Shown here one piece after another: positions 21,996-34,372 of a DNA stretch of 64,000 nucleotides. The first letter of the stretch is position 1; each line of letters begins with the position of its first letter. The DNA lies in the NCBI GenBank assembly GCA_019925095.2, contig CM034394.1, positions 23,174,272 to 23,238,271 on the forward strand, written 5' to 3'. The notes under the pieces are model-generated. The model was not told where the DNA came from. It worked only from the letters and a program-made list of their open reading frames with translations, and did no database searches. Source of the DNA: Dendrolimus kikuchii (taxonomy: Eukaryota; Arthropoda; Insecta; Lepidoptera; Lasiocampidae). The translations under genes were made by a program, and so were the position numbers.

Positions 21996-21999
21996 ATAT

Positions 22000-23225
22000 T
22001 ACTTTGAATTCGAAGGTCGGTCTGTCACCTCTAATTTAGCAATAAAAAGAACTCGATATCTCAAATACTACTTCAAACCAATCTTATTTGAAATAATTAT
22101 TTAAGCTCTAAGTTCCTATTTTTCAAATTAATCTACTTCATTAGTTCAAGAGTTAGAGAGTGGAACACAATTTTTATAATATACTACATTTATAGCTTTT
22201 CAATAATTTACTAATAATTTCCACACAACTGAAACTGTAAAAAAATATCTTCAGTTACATGTATGCCATCCTCCCCGAATCTTTATTTCTCTCGCGATTT
22301 GACTACAGGATTGTGTAGTCTGCATATAGAATTTTTCGAGATAACTGGTGTTGCTGATTAGGGCCATTACATGCGTCGTGTATCTACGGCGGCCGGAGGT
22401 CATTAGACACCCTGTGCTACTGAGTCGAATCCAGATCCTTCAACTTCTTTAGCGGAAAAATTCTGTCTCATAGGAGCGATGTAGTCTCATCTTGGTTGAC
22501 TCTCAAATCAATGTTGGTTAAGGATTTTCACATATTTTTTAAACATAACTCTTGCTAATTCCATGACAAAGTTCAATTTCAAATACACATAAAAATCTCA
22601 AACAAAATTAAATTATATCAATATCAACAAAGTTTTCTCTTCCAACGCGTAGAATATTTTGTGAGAAAACTCCAGAATGATTTATCATTTGCGTACACTT
22701 ACTCGGATCAGCGCCAAATACTCGTATGGTATTTGAAATCCAATTATATAGAGCATACCGCGCTCACCTTCGCGTGATTTCGGTGATTTTTCGGTGAATC
22801 AACACGGTAAATCGTTATTTAACGAAAATTCTTGGCATAATACTGTCAAATTTTCACTTCTACAGGAATGAGATTGAAATTAAAATATATTTTTGTATAT
22901 CATATTTCAATACATACCTCTTAAAAACTGTCTGCAACTTTTAAGGGGACGAGGGATATATTCATTACTCTTATCGAAACCACATTTTTCACAAACAGAA
23001 ATTTACAGACCTCCATGAAAAATATGTATATTTCTTACATATACATGTATGATTAGACAGTCAGAATAGTACCTAACCATCGCAGGAAAGGCCCAATCAT
23101 TGAATATAACAATCGTTTACCTTTGTCATTTCAATTTTTCCCGTACATTTGGTCCTATACAATATGTCCTTTGCTTCCCTACTCCACCATTTTGTCAAAA
23201 GTCCTTTATTGCACCAATGCACACA
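22000..23225. other. No gene seen
   Basis: AT-rich. A short GC-richer piece at 22360-22460 was not identified. Confidence 0.4.
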
Positions 23226-23228
23226 ATC

Positions 23229-23551
23229 ATCCGTGCAGGAACGGAGAAAGAATACAATTTCCTGCGGCCTGGCGGCCTGTCGTAAGAGGCGACTAAAAAA
23301 CCCACAGCTAGGTGGTAGAGTATTTGCTCGACTGGATGGCGACCACCCCTGGTCTAGAGTATGCCGCCATAACAACCTTGTGTTGTGTTCCGGCATTAGT
23401 GACCAGGTTCCAGTCTCCTTTAAAAGAGCAGCAGCGCATTTGTAGCACCTTTGGTGTTGCAAATGTCCATAGGCGATGGTAACTGCTTTTAATCAAGTGG
23501 GCCGTCTGCCTGTCTGCTGAACTCATGCAATAAAAAAAAATAAAAAAAAAA
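23229..23551 (+). mobile_element. Family A repeat, full length
   Basis: Runs from atccgtgcaggaacgg to the A-rich tail, close to the 3424 copy. Confidence 0.8.
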
Positions 23552-23559
23552 TCCCCTGA

Positions 23560-24265
23560 TCTCTTTTCGGTCTACCTTTACTATTCTATCCACTAATCTT
23601 CCAGTTTAACATTGTTTTAGTCACACGATTTTCATATCTACTTGCTACATGCCTATACCTTAATCTTCTATCAATTTGTTAGTCACGTGTGCTACTGGAA
23701 TAATTACTTTCTACTTTAAAATCAAAAATTATCAGGTATATTTCATCTCGAAAACTAATAAGCAGTTGCTAAACTATTCATTGTCTTTACGCTCCGGATA
23801 GCGCCTCAATGGGGCGATTTCAATGAACTAGATGGAAATTAAAAAAGTTTCGTTAATGGACCAAGAAGATTGTTGTCTAGAAAATATTTTATTCATGTAA
23901 TATTGACGAAAGAGCTATCAAATTAAATCTTAAATTAATTATTGGATAACGTAGATATATTCAGAATATTCATAAAGGTACATGGATAGAAGATATAAGT
24001 AAAAGTAGATGAGCTATAGGTTGGTGCTAAGGTACAAGACACAGCAAGTGAAGACATATTGTCCGTTGTACCGTTGGTCTAAATTCTAAAACAAATATTT
24101 AGCAATATAATACATTCATGTATTTATAACATTTTGTTACATCCTTTGTGGTGTGGTAGTATAAGCGTTAGACAAACTAGAATACAGAGATCTTTGAGCT
24201 TGTTTTCCGGTAGGTTATTTTTTTGTGTCTGTTATTTACTCTTTAGAATACGAGAATATAACAAT
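23560..24265. other. No gene seen
   Basis: AT-rich stretch without a supported feature. Confidence 0.4.
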
Positions 24266-24267
24266 CA

Positions 24268-24335
24268 TTCAACTAGTACAATCAGCGGTCTTATCGCTAT
24301 TAGCGATTTCTTTCAGACAACCTTCTGCAGATAAT
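24268..24335 (-). repeat. LINE 3'-tail repeat, family D fragment
   Basis: Reverse copy with 'gtacaatcagcggtcttatc' and 'gcgatttctttcagacaac'. Confidence 0.5.
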
Positions 24336-24639
24336 TTTATATATCGAATAGTGGATCGGTATTCAGTGCCCAGTTCTTTACCTGTTATATATTTTTTATC
24401 ACCCATAACACACGCACAAATTGCTTAGCTTAAGAATATAATTTACAATGTATGTCTACCAATTTAGTTGAGATTATTAAAGCGAAAGGATACTTTTCGT
24501 CATACTTAAGAGATGTTCGACAGACTTTTCACGAGTAGAAAAGAAAGTAGAAATAAAGGTTTTGCATATAACAAAACCAAAAGGTCTTAAGCGTGTATTA
24601 GACTGTTCATTTCTATCTTTGAATTTGAATCACCCAATT

Positions 24640-24770
24640 CATATAAACATAAACTTTAACCATTCAATGACTTTAAATACCGTCATGTCCTTTCAGTTCT
24701 GTGCCTTTTGAACCAAATTGATTCAATTTAGTTGATCCGTCTAATATCAGCATTATATCGTCAGTTTAAA
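24640..24770 (-). repeat. Dispersed repeat G, copy 2
   Basis: Inverted, diverged relative of 4545-4700 ('cctttcagttctgtgcc', 'aaattgattcaatttagttg'). Confidence 0.4.
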
Positions 24771-25083
24771 AATCTCCAGTAACCTGCTCAGCTTACTTTG
24801 GAAGTGAATTTAAAACAAAGTAACATCGCATTATCTGAGAAACTAGCGCTTTAAAACAATGCTGTTTAAAAACTTTCAACAATATCAGCTTAGTCCTAAG
24901 TTTGTTCCTAAAAGAGCAGATGCTACGTTATTGCTTAGTGTTTTGAATAAAATGTTTTAAGAGTTTAAGTCAAAATGTGAAACTACTATTTACTTGTATT
25001 TTGTTAGAATTTAAAGGCTGTTTCACACATAAATAAGGTTTAAAATAAGCCTTATGGCATTACTGTAATATCTGCTTATCTGA

Positions 25084-25262
25084 CTACTAGCTTTTGCCCG
25101 CGACTTCGTCCCCGTGGAGTAGTTAAAAAAAGAAAGATTGGTCTTAGCGTGATGATCAATAAATGGGCTACCTAACACTGAAATAATTTTTCAAATCAGA
25201 CCAGTAGTTACTGAGACTAGCGCGTTCAACGAAACTAACAAACTCTTCAGCTTTAAAAATTT
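25084..25262. repeat. Lepidopteran 'gcccgcgacttcgtcc' repeat
   Basis: Begins ctagcttttgcccgcgactt and continues with 'ttggtcttagcgtgatgat', 'aaatgggctacc' and 'gcgcgttcaa'. A very similar copy lies at 55622-55855 and a diverged one at 58490-58700. I know this sequence as abundant in Lepidoptera but cannot assign its transposon class here. Confidence 0.5.
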
Positions 25263-25627
25263 ATAAGATGAGTAACAGCTCAGGAATTACTAAGGCTATA
25301 GATACGGAATTTGGCACCCATGTGTACACGTTTCTTATGCTTATAAAAACGTAATTTCAAACATTGCTATTTTTGCGAAAAAAAAAACTAATACCAATGG
25401 GGGGCAGAACGAAAATTTGATACTTAAAAGTTAAGCATAGTCATCGAGTAACGAACGTAACCAATTAAAGGGCTCTTCTAATAGCCCTCAATAAAATAAT
25501 ATTTTAATAATATACTTATTTTTCGAAATATAATCAAAGACGAGGAACAATTGTTATATAATTATCGGCTGATGTCTAAGGACATGAATTAGAAACTAGC
25601 AAAAATCCAAAAACTTATTTAGTAATC

Positions 25628-25860
25628 GTCAGCTATTCACAGTCCACTGCTGGACGTAGGCCTCCCCAAGTCGACGCCACTCATCGTCGTCGGTCCATCG
25701 GGCTGGAGGGCGTCCGACATTACGTTTACCGATACACGGTCTTCACTCCAGGACTCGTCTGCTCCATCGGCTATCGGTCCTGCGGCAGACGTGACCAACC
25801 CACTGCCACTTCTACTTGCTAATTCTGCGAGCTATGTCGGTTACCTTGGCATATAGTTAT
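25628..25860 (-). pseudogene. LINE endonuclease-RT C-terminus relic
   Basis: The minus strand, read with frame breaks, gives pieces such as VTDIARRISK, LEWRPCIGKRNVGRPPARW and EAYVQQWTVN. This is the usual C-terminal end of a lepidopteran RTE/CR1-type LINE. No RT core is present. Confidence 0.5.
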
Positions 25861-26204
25861 ATATAGATCATTTATTATTATTTCTACAATTAACATCATA
25901 AATTTATTATTAAATTTCGCATTGAAAGCTCCCAAAAGTGCAGAACTCGTCTGTGTATTCATAGGTTGGCTACAATTTGTTGAAATTTCGAGACACTCCC
26001 TAAACTCAAGGGGTGGATAAAACTCATATCAAAGAGATTGAAGACGGTGTTACGTGTTATGCAAATAACTGAAGATACCTCGTAAGTTTCTTCAAACTCG
26101 CCTGGAGGAGTCGTTTTTCACACTGCTGTGTATTGTAGCTAAACTTTATAACAAGTATATCCATATTCTTTAAACTGACAAAATATATGTATGTGATTTT
26201 TGTT

Positions 26205-26514
26205 TTCTTTTTTATTGCTGAAGCACAGCAGGTAGGCTAACAGCCCAACTGTGATGGAGAGTGGTTATCGTCGCCTATGGACATTAGCAATACCAGAGGT
26301 CCTGCTAATGTGCTGCCGGTCTTGAAAGAGAAACTAGAACCTGGCCACTGACGCCGGAACACAACTCAAGTTGTTATGGCAACATACTCTAGACCAGGGG
26401 TGGTAGCCATCCAGTCAGGCCATTGCCCTACCACCTGATTGTGGGTTGTTTTGTCGCATCTTACGACAGGCCGCCCGGCCGCAGGAATTAGTACTTTTTC
26501 CGTTCCTGCACGGA
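26205..26514 (-). mobile_element. Family A repeat, full length, diverged
   Basis: The A-rich tail (as T-run) is at 26205 and the 5' end (cgttcctgcacgga) at 26514. Several substitutions suggest an older copy. Confidence 0.75.
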
Positions 26515-26599
26515 AAATAAAATAAATGCTAAAAATTAAATGAAAACTGATATTTATACAAGACCTAATCATAATTATATAATACTTTATAACGACCAT

Positions 26600-27210
26600 T
26601 TTTAAAATGTCTCTATGTCTGCCTATATCTTCTTACAAATTTATTTAGCTTCATTTTTAGAAATTTCATAATATCAGAATTTAGAAGATAATTGTCAAAG
26701 TATGAACATATTTAGTCTTTATATTTTAAACTATTTCTATTTACACCGTTAACATTGTCAAACATATTTTGCAATATGATTCCTAAAACTCCAAACATAA
26801 CTTAGATAATATTCTTAGCAAGAAACTCAACATTTTCGTTGAATTTTTAAAGACTTGTCTCGAGAGTTAGGAGTTTCCCATTACGAAAGGAAAAGTTTCA
26901 GAATCACGAACCGATGGACTTCCTAATGTATGGTAAAGTTTTAACTCAGAACGTTGAGTTTAAAAATTCAGCGACTGAAGTGACACCTGCACAGTGTTGC
27001 CAGTGCCCTAAATTGCGACAACTTTTGATTTTTAGGATATCGTAGTTTTTTTTAATCAGCTCTAGCAACGATACATATTATTATTTAGTAAAAATATCTT
27101 GCTCTCCTGAACAAGATTTATTTTTTAAATAATGAGTAAGGACAGCCTGAATGTAAATTAAAAAGAAAATTATTGTAAAAGTTTTGATAAAAAAAAATTT
27201 AAATAAATTT
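26600..27210. other. No gene seen
   Basis: AT-rich sequence without supported features. Confidence 0.4.
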
Positions 27211-27214
27211 AAAA

Positions 27215-27430
27215 ATAATAACAGCCCACTGCTGGGCTCGGATCTTCCACTATAGGAGAATGGCACAGTATACATACCACGCTTGTCCAAGGGAGCTTGT
27301 CAGGTTTGACACATCGGTTATCTCGATGTGCAGGTTGCATCACGATGTTTTCCTTCACCGTTGTTAGTACGTGCTAATTTTAACAATATACACATTAGGT
27401 CTGAAAACTGCCTAAGTGGTGCATGCGTTC
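27215..27430 (-). mobile_element. SINE family S2, partial
   Basis: Shares 'cagcccactgctgggctcgg', 'tatctcgatgtgcaggttgc' and 'cacgatgttttccttcaccg' with 14480-14795. The tRNA-like head is lost. Confidence 0.55.
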
Positions 27431-27599
27431 CGGCTAAGATCAAAAACACGCCCTTGGAGTGGAGGACACGTGTGCTAGCTGTGGGGGACACTGCCTACTC
27501 AGCGAATTGCATCGAATGTCATGCGACGCGCTCCGAATGGCAGTTGTCTTCCATCATCCATATCCGCGACGCGTTAGTCATTCTAATAATATAATGTAC

Positions 27600-28180
27600 A
27601 TTATGTGAGTGAATAAATAATCTTGGTTTTCTAGAACACGCATTTATTTATAACAACCCATTACGCTATGTTATTAAATATAGAACATAGAATCTAAAAT
27701 AACACTAAAAGTGGCAAATATTACAGTTTTGTAATTGAGCTTAAGAAAAGTACCAATTCTTGTTTATTTAAAAAAGAAATATAAGCATGTCGCTTTCATT
27801 TATTTTTCTTAATTATTTAAAATTAGAACACAAAATATAAAATTAATTTGATAAGTAAAAGTAATTAACATTAAATAGACTTTAAAAATTTAAGCATATC
27901 TTGGTAATTGTTTTCTAAAACTGTTATGAATTATAAAACTTCGCCTTTTGTTGTTTTGTTTTGTCTTGTTTTTGTCACAAGTTATTTTTTATATTTATCT
28001 TTATTTTACCATCTATTGTTTTATTTAGGTCACACTGGCAACATTATTATGCGAGTATCTTCCCTATTAGCATATAGAAAGTCACCCTAGCGAGTTACGG
28101 TAAAGTTGGGATTATAATGTTGAATCTGTCATTAAAGAGTTAAGATTCATATTATGAGTGATATTGAGTTATTAAATGCG
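27600..28180. other. AT-rich; one hydrophobic ORF of doubtful meaning
   Basis: An ORF at 27908-28090 begins with a basic then strongly hydrophobic N-terminus (MNYKTSPFVVLFCLVFVTSY from its second Met). It could be a signal-peptide exon of the Ig gene, since a TTTAG/GTCACA boundary at about 28028 would be phase 1, but that donor is poor. I treat it as unproven. Confidence 0.2.
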
Positions 28181-28189
28181 AACAGATCT

Positions 28190-28450
28190 TACTCGACACC
28201 TGGAAGTCATCCACTTTACGTGGCGCACGCTCCTTTATGCCATACATGAGCAACCTATGAACTCTCTATGGAGGTTTTCCCAAAGCGCTACAATATGGGG
28301 CTCTTCCAAAAATGCGTAAGCAGATATTTAAAGTCTCAACGAGGTAGCAGCCCATCAGCTGCCTTAGTGTTGCAAATGTCCATGGGGGATGGTAAATACT
28401 TGCCATCAAGTGGACCCGTTTGCCAGTTTGCCTACAACAGCCATACTCTA
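28190..28450 (+). pseudogene. LINE C-terminus joined to family A-type 3' tail
   Basis: Reads MEVFPKRYNMGLFQKCVSRY (from 28268), the C-terminal end of a CR1-like LINE protein. It passes straight into 'gtgttgcaaatgtccatggg', 'gatggtaaatacttgccatc' and 'aagtgg', which is the 3' third of family A. This suggests the family A tail is the 3' end of this LINE. Confidence 0.55.
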
Positions 28451-28489
28451 TATTTTTTTACGTGCCATCTTTATGGCCCGTAAAAAAAC

Positions 28490-29455
28490 ACATGGCAATC
28501 AGTGCCGGAGTCCCTTAGGGATCTGTTCTCTCCGCAACTCTCTTTGTGCTGCATATTAACGATCTACTTGAACCCGGAATTTTTGACTAAGCAAAGGACA
28601 GCACGGTTGTGGAGAGATATATGTCCAATGTACGAGATAACAGAGCCCAGATACAGTTGCACAGAGAGACGATGGTTAAACGGCTGAACATATCCTTGCA
28701 GGCAGTCTCCAAAACCCAGGCGTGTCTATTCTCCGCAAAACGGAGTCTATTTGAATTGACTCCCACTTTCAGGGGTGTGTCCGTTACATTGACCGATAGA
28801 CTCCAGCTTCTGGGCATCTCTTTGACTCCAACACTCAATTTTGGCACGTACATAGAGTCTTTAGCACAACTGGCGGCCAAAAAGCTAGGTGTACTCGCAA
28901 AGGTGAGACAGTACTTCACGTCGGAACAACTGCTGAACTTATACCAAGCACAAGTTCGGTCCGGCATGGAGTACTGATCTCATCTTTAAGACGGCTCAGC
29001 CAAATACCAGTTAGAGGCGTTGGAATCAATTGAGAAAACAGCCAGGAAGCTGGTCGATAGTGACCGTCTTTTTTATGCTTACCTTCAGAATCTAAACCAT
29101 AGGCGCAAGGTCGCGGGGATAACTGTTTTCTATCAAATACATTTTGGGGAGTGTTCCTTCAAACTGCACGAGTTGATTCCTCCATCCCCATTTTACCATC
29201 AGATAACCAGATGCACCGATTTGCGCCACAGTCAGAACCAAGCGTTTTGTTTGCTTCATCTTTTCTGGTGCGCACTGCCGTAGAGTGAAATAGTTTGCCG
29301 GAGTCTGTTTTTCCTGACAAATACAATCTTGAAGTCTTCAAGTCACGAGTGAATAGGTAAACTAGGTTAAGCGTGCTCCATCCTAGACTGCGTCATCACT
29401 CAACATCAGGTGAGACAGTGGTCAAACGCAAACCTATACATCCATAAAAAAAACT
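28490..29455 (+). pseudogene. Decayed CR1-like LINE, RT palm to 3' end
   Basis: Frame pieces in order are: SAGVP*GSVLSATLFVLHIN (28499 on; the Q of the RT motif GVPQG is a stop), then an open 122-codon piece (28609-28977) with KTQACLFSAKRSLFEL and KKLGVLAKVRQYFTSEQLLN, then a second open piece (29020-29283) with ESIEKTARKLVDSDRL and FYQIHFGECS. The YADD block is missing or destroyed between 28560 and 28620. The 3' UTR ends 'caggtgagacagtggtcaaa' and a poly(A) at about 29447. It is an inactivated copy. Confidence 0.75.
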
Positions 29456-29459
29456 TAAT

Positions 29460-30440
29460 GCTCCTATAATACGGACAGACAAAATTAAGCCACATGAACA
29501 GAAAAACAAAGTATCCTAAGTTAGCGTCCATGAGCCGGTTTTCTGTCATTCCCAACGCATATTACTGTCACGGTCTGCAACTAAGTTAATATTCGAGCGG
29601 CTTTGTGCTGCTGTATGGAAACTTTCTGCCAACTAACTATCGTGCAACTGGACGACCAACCGCCGCAACCGCGTTGATTGCTGTCCCTACTTAGTATGAA
29701 TTTTATAGTAGTAATAAATTAAGTTCTTATGTCATAGAATATGATTAATTTAATATGATGTATTATAGCCTCAGACAAATAAAATAGGGAGTGTGATATA
29801 GATATATCCCCAGGTTATTATAAGTAATCATGGGAGAGGGAGGGGGGAGGGAGGAATACTTACCCCTTCTGCAATCCCTATGTCAAGAAAATGTATAGTT
29901 CTTGAGATATTAATGTTTTTGTAAAAATAACCTCACGTATGTTTTTCACTAATATTGCACTTATGTCAAAGGTCCAAAGTTGAAAAATCCAATAAAAATC
30001 GAATAGTTAACATAAAAAGATTTAAAATAGTCCAAAAAGACATGAAAGTTGTTGAAAAATTAAATAAAACATAACTAAGCAATTCACGTAAATAGCAAAA
30101 ACAAGAAACATGTAAATCATAGATTTTTACGAAGTTTATGGTTGGCAACTACACTAGAATTGATTATTGCTACTATTTTGCCTTTTCTATCTTATACTTA
30201 ACAAACATTTCATTTTTTTTCGTTTTTTAAAATTTTTCTTCCAAATCAATATTGTTGCAAGCCGATACCAATTCTTTGCAGGTGTCTTATTACCCTTTTG
30301 AATTTGAGTGATTTATTGTTTGCGCTAATCTCTTTGTTGACACTGCTGTAAGATGTCATAAAACCTTCTTTCCTCTGTTGGTATTTCATGCGAATTTTTG
30401 GAAGCCATTAAACTGACCGTTTTACGATTTCAAGAACCAG
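29460..30440. other. No gene; G-rich run inside
   Basis: Apart from the G-run at 29832-29853, no feature was recognised. Confidence 0.4.
29832..29853 (+). other. G-quadruplex-type G-run
   Basis: Four GGG runs within 22 bases (gggagagggaggggggaggg) match the G3+N1-7 quadruplex pattern. It is isolated in AT-rich DNA. Confidence 0.5.
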
Positions 30441-30444
30441 TGGG

Positions 30445-31465
30445 TGGCATGTTGCTAGGAGGCCATGTCTAATTTACAAATGGATGAGGGTCGGTCAGTT
30501 GGGGAATACGCCAGTCGTACTCTGACTGCGAACGAGGCATTACCTAGTGCACTTTTGGAGCGAGTATCTTATAACGACCAACTTTGTGCGATTTATGTGA
30601 TAGCGATTTTCTGCCCTACGGGTTGTTTTTGTTGTATTCGGCTATACTTGTAAGAACTGAGAATTGCGTGTGTGTACTTCTAATAAACTGTGATAATTCC
30701 AACTGCATTTTCGAATTGACGTCCTACAAATTCGTAATAATATAATGCCGGATTTCTATATCTTACTAACCATTCTTTTACCTTAGCATTGGTAGAAAAT
30801 TAAGAGTACTTGTGTGAAGTTTGTCTTTAACTAGAAGTTAGGTGGATAAATGGAACAATTAAAGTATAATATTTAATAGATTTTTTATCAAAGGTAAATA
30901 AAATTCCAAGGCTCAGGAAGTCGCAAACAATTTACTCACGTATAAAATCGACTATATTTTTCAATTTAAAGTATTTCAATTAAAATTGTTCACGGTATTT
31001 AAACAAATTAATGACATTTAAAGTTAAGCATATGCTTAAAATAAAAGTAGCAGCACGTGTCGATATCCACCGTAACCTATGGTAAGAACAAAAAAGAGAA
31101 AGCTATATCAAATTTCGTGTTAACAACTTAAGAGTGAAGAAAATAGACATACTTTAATAATATGTATCGAAATCGACAAGCGTGACTGCAAAGAACGCGT
31201 GGGCATCGTTCCGAAGCGGTATTTTTATAAAGAGTAAAAGAAAGGTATATAACCTGGCCATAAAGTCTAGAACATGAACTATGTTTTTGCCTTCTGGCAA
31301 TATTCTATCTTATCTATAATCAATGTCAGTGTATTGTAAATAAAGTGACTTTATCAATTTTATTTTAATTTTAACGTTAATCCAAGTCTAAAATCCAGTA
31401 AAAATAACTAAATACGAATATAAAAATACTTAGTTTCACGCGAATAGTGTTTTTTAAGTTTACGG
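30445..31465. other. No gene seen
   Basis: A 62-codon ORF at 30465-30653 has no recognisable similarity and no clear splice context. Otherwise AT-rich. Confidence 0.35.
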
Positions 31466-31474
31466 TTATGTAGA

Positions 31475-31656
31475 CATCACCCTCCCTGTACTAGCGGAGG
31501 GTGATGTCAGGAGCCTTAAAAACAGACGAGCGTGCATGACAAGAGTTATGAATGTCAAAGAAGCAAGTGAGGTGTGTAAGAATGGGCCTAAATGGCGCTC
31601 TGTTGTTCGTGCCTACCCCGCAAGGGAACTGGCGTGAAGTTATGTATGTATGTATG
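31475..31656 (+). mobile_element. RTE LINE tail with snap-back 5' end
   Basis: Ends in the RTE 3' terminus and (TATG)n. The 5' end forms a perfect 13-bp inverted repeat GACATCACCCTCC/GGAGGGTGATGTC (31473-31485 and 31496-31508) around a 10-base loop, consistent with a template switch onto the new strand. A possible duplication TATGTAGA (31467-31474 and 31657-31664) flanks it. Confidence 0.75.
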
Positions 31657-31689
31657 TATGTAGAGGAATTTAAAACAAAAATCTTTTTG

Positions 31690-32490
31690 TAATAATTTGA
31701 CGATATTTATCAAAAATCGCCAAAATGACAGATTTGTAATGGTTCGTCTAGCTTCTTATAATCGAATAATTAATTGGTCTATTATTTATCACGGGGTGTT
31801 AAAACTCTTACTTACAAAATTATAGTGATTACTATTGAATTAAACATCATGGTTATGTGGACATAAGGCGTACTTATGTCGTAAATTAAGCAACATGATA
31901 GATACTATCATGATGTGTGACGTGATACTAAAAATTGTAAGTAACCTTTCTTTTCTACCTGCCTTTTCATGGTTTAACTTTGACATTAGCAAAAACAATA
32001 TCATGTGCGTTAAAGCCATATAAAATATATTAAAGTTACTATTGACATAATATTGGAGTTGCTAGTTTCGACAAATTTTCGGAAGTGTTGGCCCCTATTA
32101 TTTTCTACTCTATTTGGCCAGCCTGTACTAACTCACGTTGTTATTTTTATGTTCTACATTTACTAATCATTATCTTTAGCCTGGTTTTTAAGGCTGATTT
32201 TACAATCTTAAGATTTTAGGAGAAAAACATATTATATGGTAATAGTGAAACCATTATGTTTTCATAATGTTTGCCCGTCGATCAGTATGCCCTTGAGTCC
32301 GTTTGTCAGTAACAAGTGTTCCATTTTTTTTCGAAAACGGTTAAAAGATCACAAAAATACATTAAAATAATTAAACTTAAACATACACAGTCCAAAAACC
32401 TCTTAATATCCGTTTTGTATTTTATAGAGCAACCTTCTGTAAAACCTCATTTGATTTGGTTAAGTATTTATTTAACTTGAGTGTATCTGA
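31690..32490. other. No gene seen
   Basis: AT-rich sequence without supported features. Confidence 0.4.
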
Positions 32491-32494
32491 ACCA

Positions 32495-32905
32495 CAGGTC
32501 CCCAAAGTGGTCCATAAGGACCGCTAGGCATCCATATCAAACCTCAAGGGGTCCACGTCAGCAAAAATAAAATCTGGGAGTCCGCGATCAGCAAACAGGG
32601 GTCCACAATAGTCATTCAAGAAAGTCGCGGCGAAATGTTTATGTTTCTATAAATAGAATAACAAAATATGATAATGCGCGTTTGTACATACTAATATGTG
32701 ACCAACTAGAAACTATACTGAATCTAACGCAAGAAGATTTGTCAAAATAAGTTCAGAACTGAAAAGGTTAAATCTAAACATATAATTATAAAAAAATATA
32801 ATTGAAAAACTCCTCCTTTTTTAAGTCGGTTAAAAAGATCGGGGATCTACCGAATGCAGTAAAAATCAGTAAGGGGTCTATGAGACAAAATACTTTGAGG
32901 ACCAT
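32495..32905. mobile_element. hAT-like non-autonomous element
   Basis: The left end carries AGGTCCCCAAAGTGGTCC and the right end ACTTTGAGGACCATT, an imperfect inverted pair of the hAT 'ggtccccaaag' type. Repeated 'ggggtcca' motifs occur inside. There is no transposase ORF. The exact ends and target duplication are unresolved. Confidence 0.45.
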
Positions 32906-32928
32906 TAATATGAACAGACATTTAATTA

Positions 32929-33075
32929 TGGCCGGTTCCTATATTTTATTATACATTCACATACCATACCATCATCGGTTGAATTACTTACTTACATTAC
33001 TTGTATGGGGGCTTAGGTTAAATTTTAACCGATGGTAGGGCAAATGAACGATCGGCAAGATATAAGAACCGGCCA
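32929..33075. mobile_element. Harbinger-type MITE, 147 bp
   Basis: Inverted ends TGGCCGGTTCCTATAT and ATATAAGAACCGGCCA are flanked by TTA on both sides (32926-32928 and 33076-33078), matching the 3-bp duplication of PIF/Harbinger elements. A sister copy is at 62736-62869. Confidence 0.75.
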
Positions 33076-33282
33076 TTAGTCGACATCTTATTACTCAACT
33101 GGAAAAGCAGACGGATACATTCAGCTTTCATACCTTATTGGGCCCAGATTGTAAAACATAGTAGTTTTAAGTTTTAATATTATTACGTTGATTTTACTTA
33201 CAGTGGGTTTAGTTACTTTAAATGAATTAATTGTATGCTAAGTGATTTCATATTATTTATCTTTGAAATTCATTCGCTAAAG

Positions 33283-33478
33283 AATGTATGATGAAAGAAT
33301 GACTAAACAGATATACAATGCAAAAGTGGATGGATGCAGAAGTCGTGGAAGGCCACAACACACCTTCCATGATCAAATTGATCGTGTACTAGCAGAAGGT
33401 GATGTCAGGAGCCTTAAGAACAGACGAGCGTGCACGACAAGAGCTATGAATGTCAAAGAAGCGAGAGTGTGAAAGAAT
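33283..33478 (+). mobile_element. RTE LINE fragment lacking its 3' tail
   Basis: Covers the RTE stretch RMTKQIYNAKVDGCRSRGRP...FHDQIDRVLAEGDV but stops before the ctggcgtgaag end. It has no (ATGT)n tail, so the 3' end was deleted after insertion. Confidence 0.7.
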
Positions 33479-33499
33479 ATTCGCATTAATCGAATTATT

Positions 33500-34340
33500 T
33501 GTGACCTTTTTTTTTTATTTCTCATCTTCCGGACATTATTTAGGGCTGATTGCTTTAAATTTTTTTATATAAAAATATAAAGATTTTTTTCAGCCATATC
33601 TCAGCTCATATCATTTTCTAATCCCAAAAGTCCCCATCTCCTTTCTGTCTAAATGATTGGTAAGTTGACTAAGTACTTAAACAAATGCAAATCAGGCTCT
33701 AACAAGTCCGACTCGTACACGGACCATTTATTTTCTTATTAATTCGATACACCCTTGAGACACGCGCCCAAGATACGTGGTTAAGGTTCGATGAGCACGC
33801 GCGTGCTATCCAAAGGTGCACAAAAAACAGGATCTTCGCTCTCGTAAACTTTCGTTTTATTTTGTTGCTATTATTCTTAGAATGTTTATAATTTATGGTT
33901 TATGAGTATGCAGCCGACATAAATTGTGTAAAAAATAGCTGTAAAAATATAATTGATTTTTTTATTGCTTGTGAAGTAAATATCTATACTATAATATTAT
34001 AAAGAGGAAAGATTTGTATTTTTATATGTTTGTAACGAGTAAACTCAAAAACCGATTTCAAAACTTAACTCCATTAAAGTCATTATAGAAAATTGCTACA
34101 TTCTTCCACGCCTATTTATAATGAAAAATTTTTTCAACAAAAAATTTGTTTTACATGTATGGCGGCCTAATCTTGATTCTTTTCCCGATTTTACTACATA
34201 ATTTTATAGCATTAAACAGCTGTTACACCTTCGTGTTAAATTTTATCCCCATAAACTCAATAGTTTCGGAGACAATTATTCCAGCATACACAGACAGACG
34301 AACTGACGGACAGCCGGACATGACGATTACATAAAGATCT
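33500..34340. other. No gene; short repeat remnants
   Basis: About 33985-34330 resembles the end of the 'actataatattataaagagg ... cagacagacg' lepidopteran repeat. No gene was recognised. Confidence 0.4.
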
Positions 34341-34372
34341 TTGAAATGAAATCTTTATTTGTATGAAACAAC

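Noticed and set aside
27908..28090. Hydrophobic ORF as signal-peptide exon of the Ig gene
   Set aside because: Possible in phase, but the donor GTCACA is poor and AT-rich DNA often gives such hydrophobic frames; kept only as a note.
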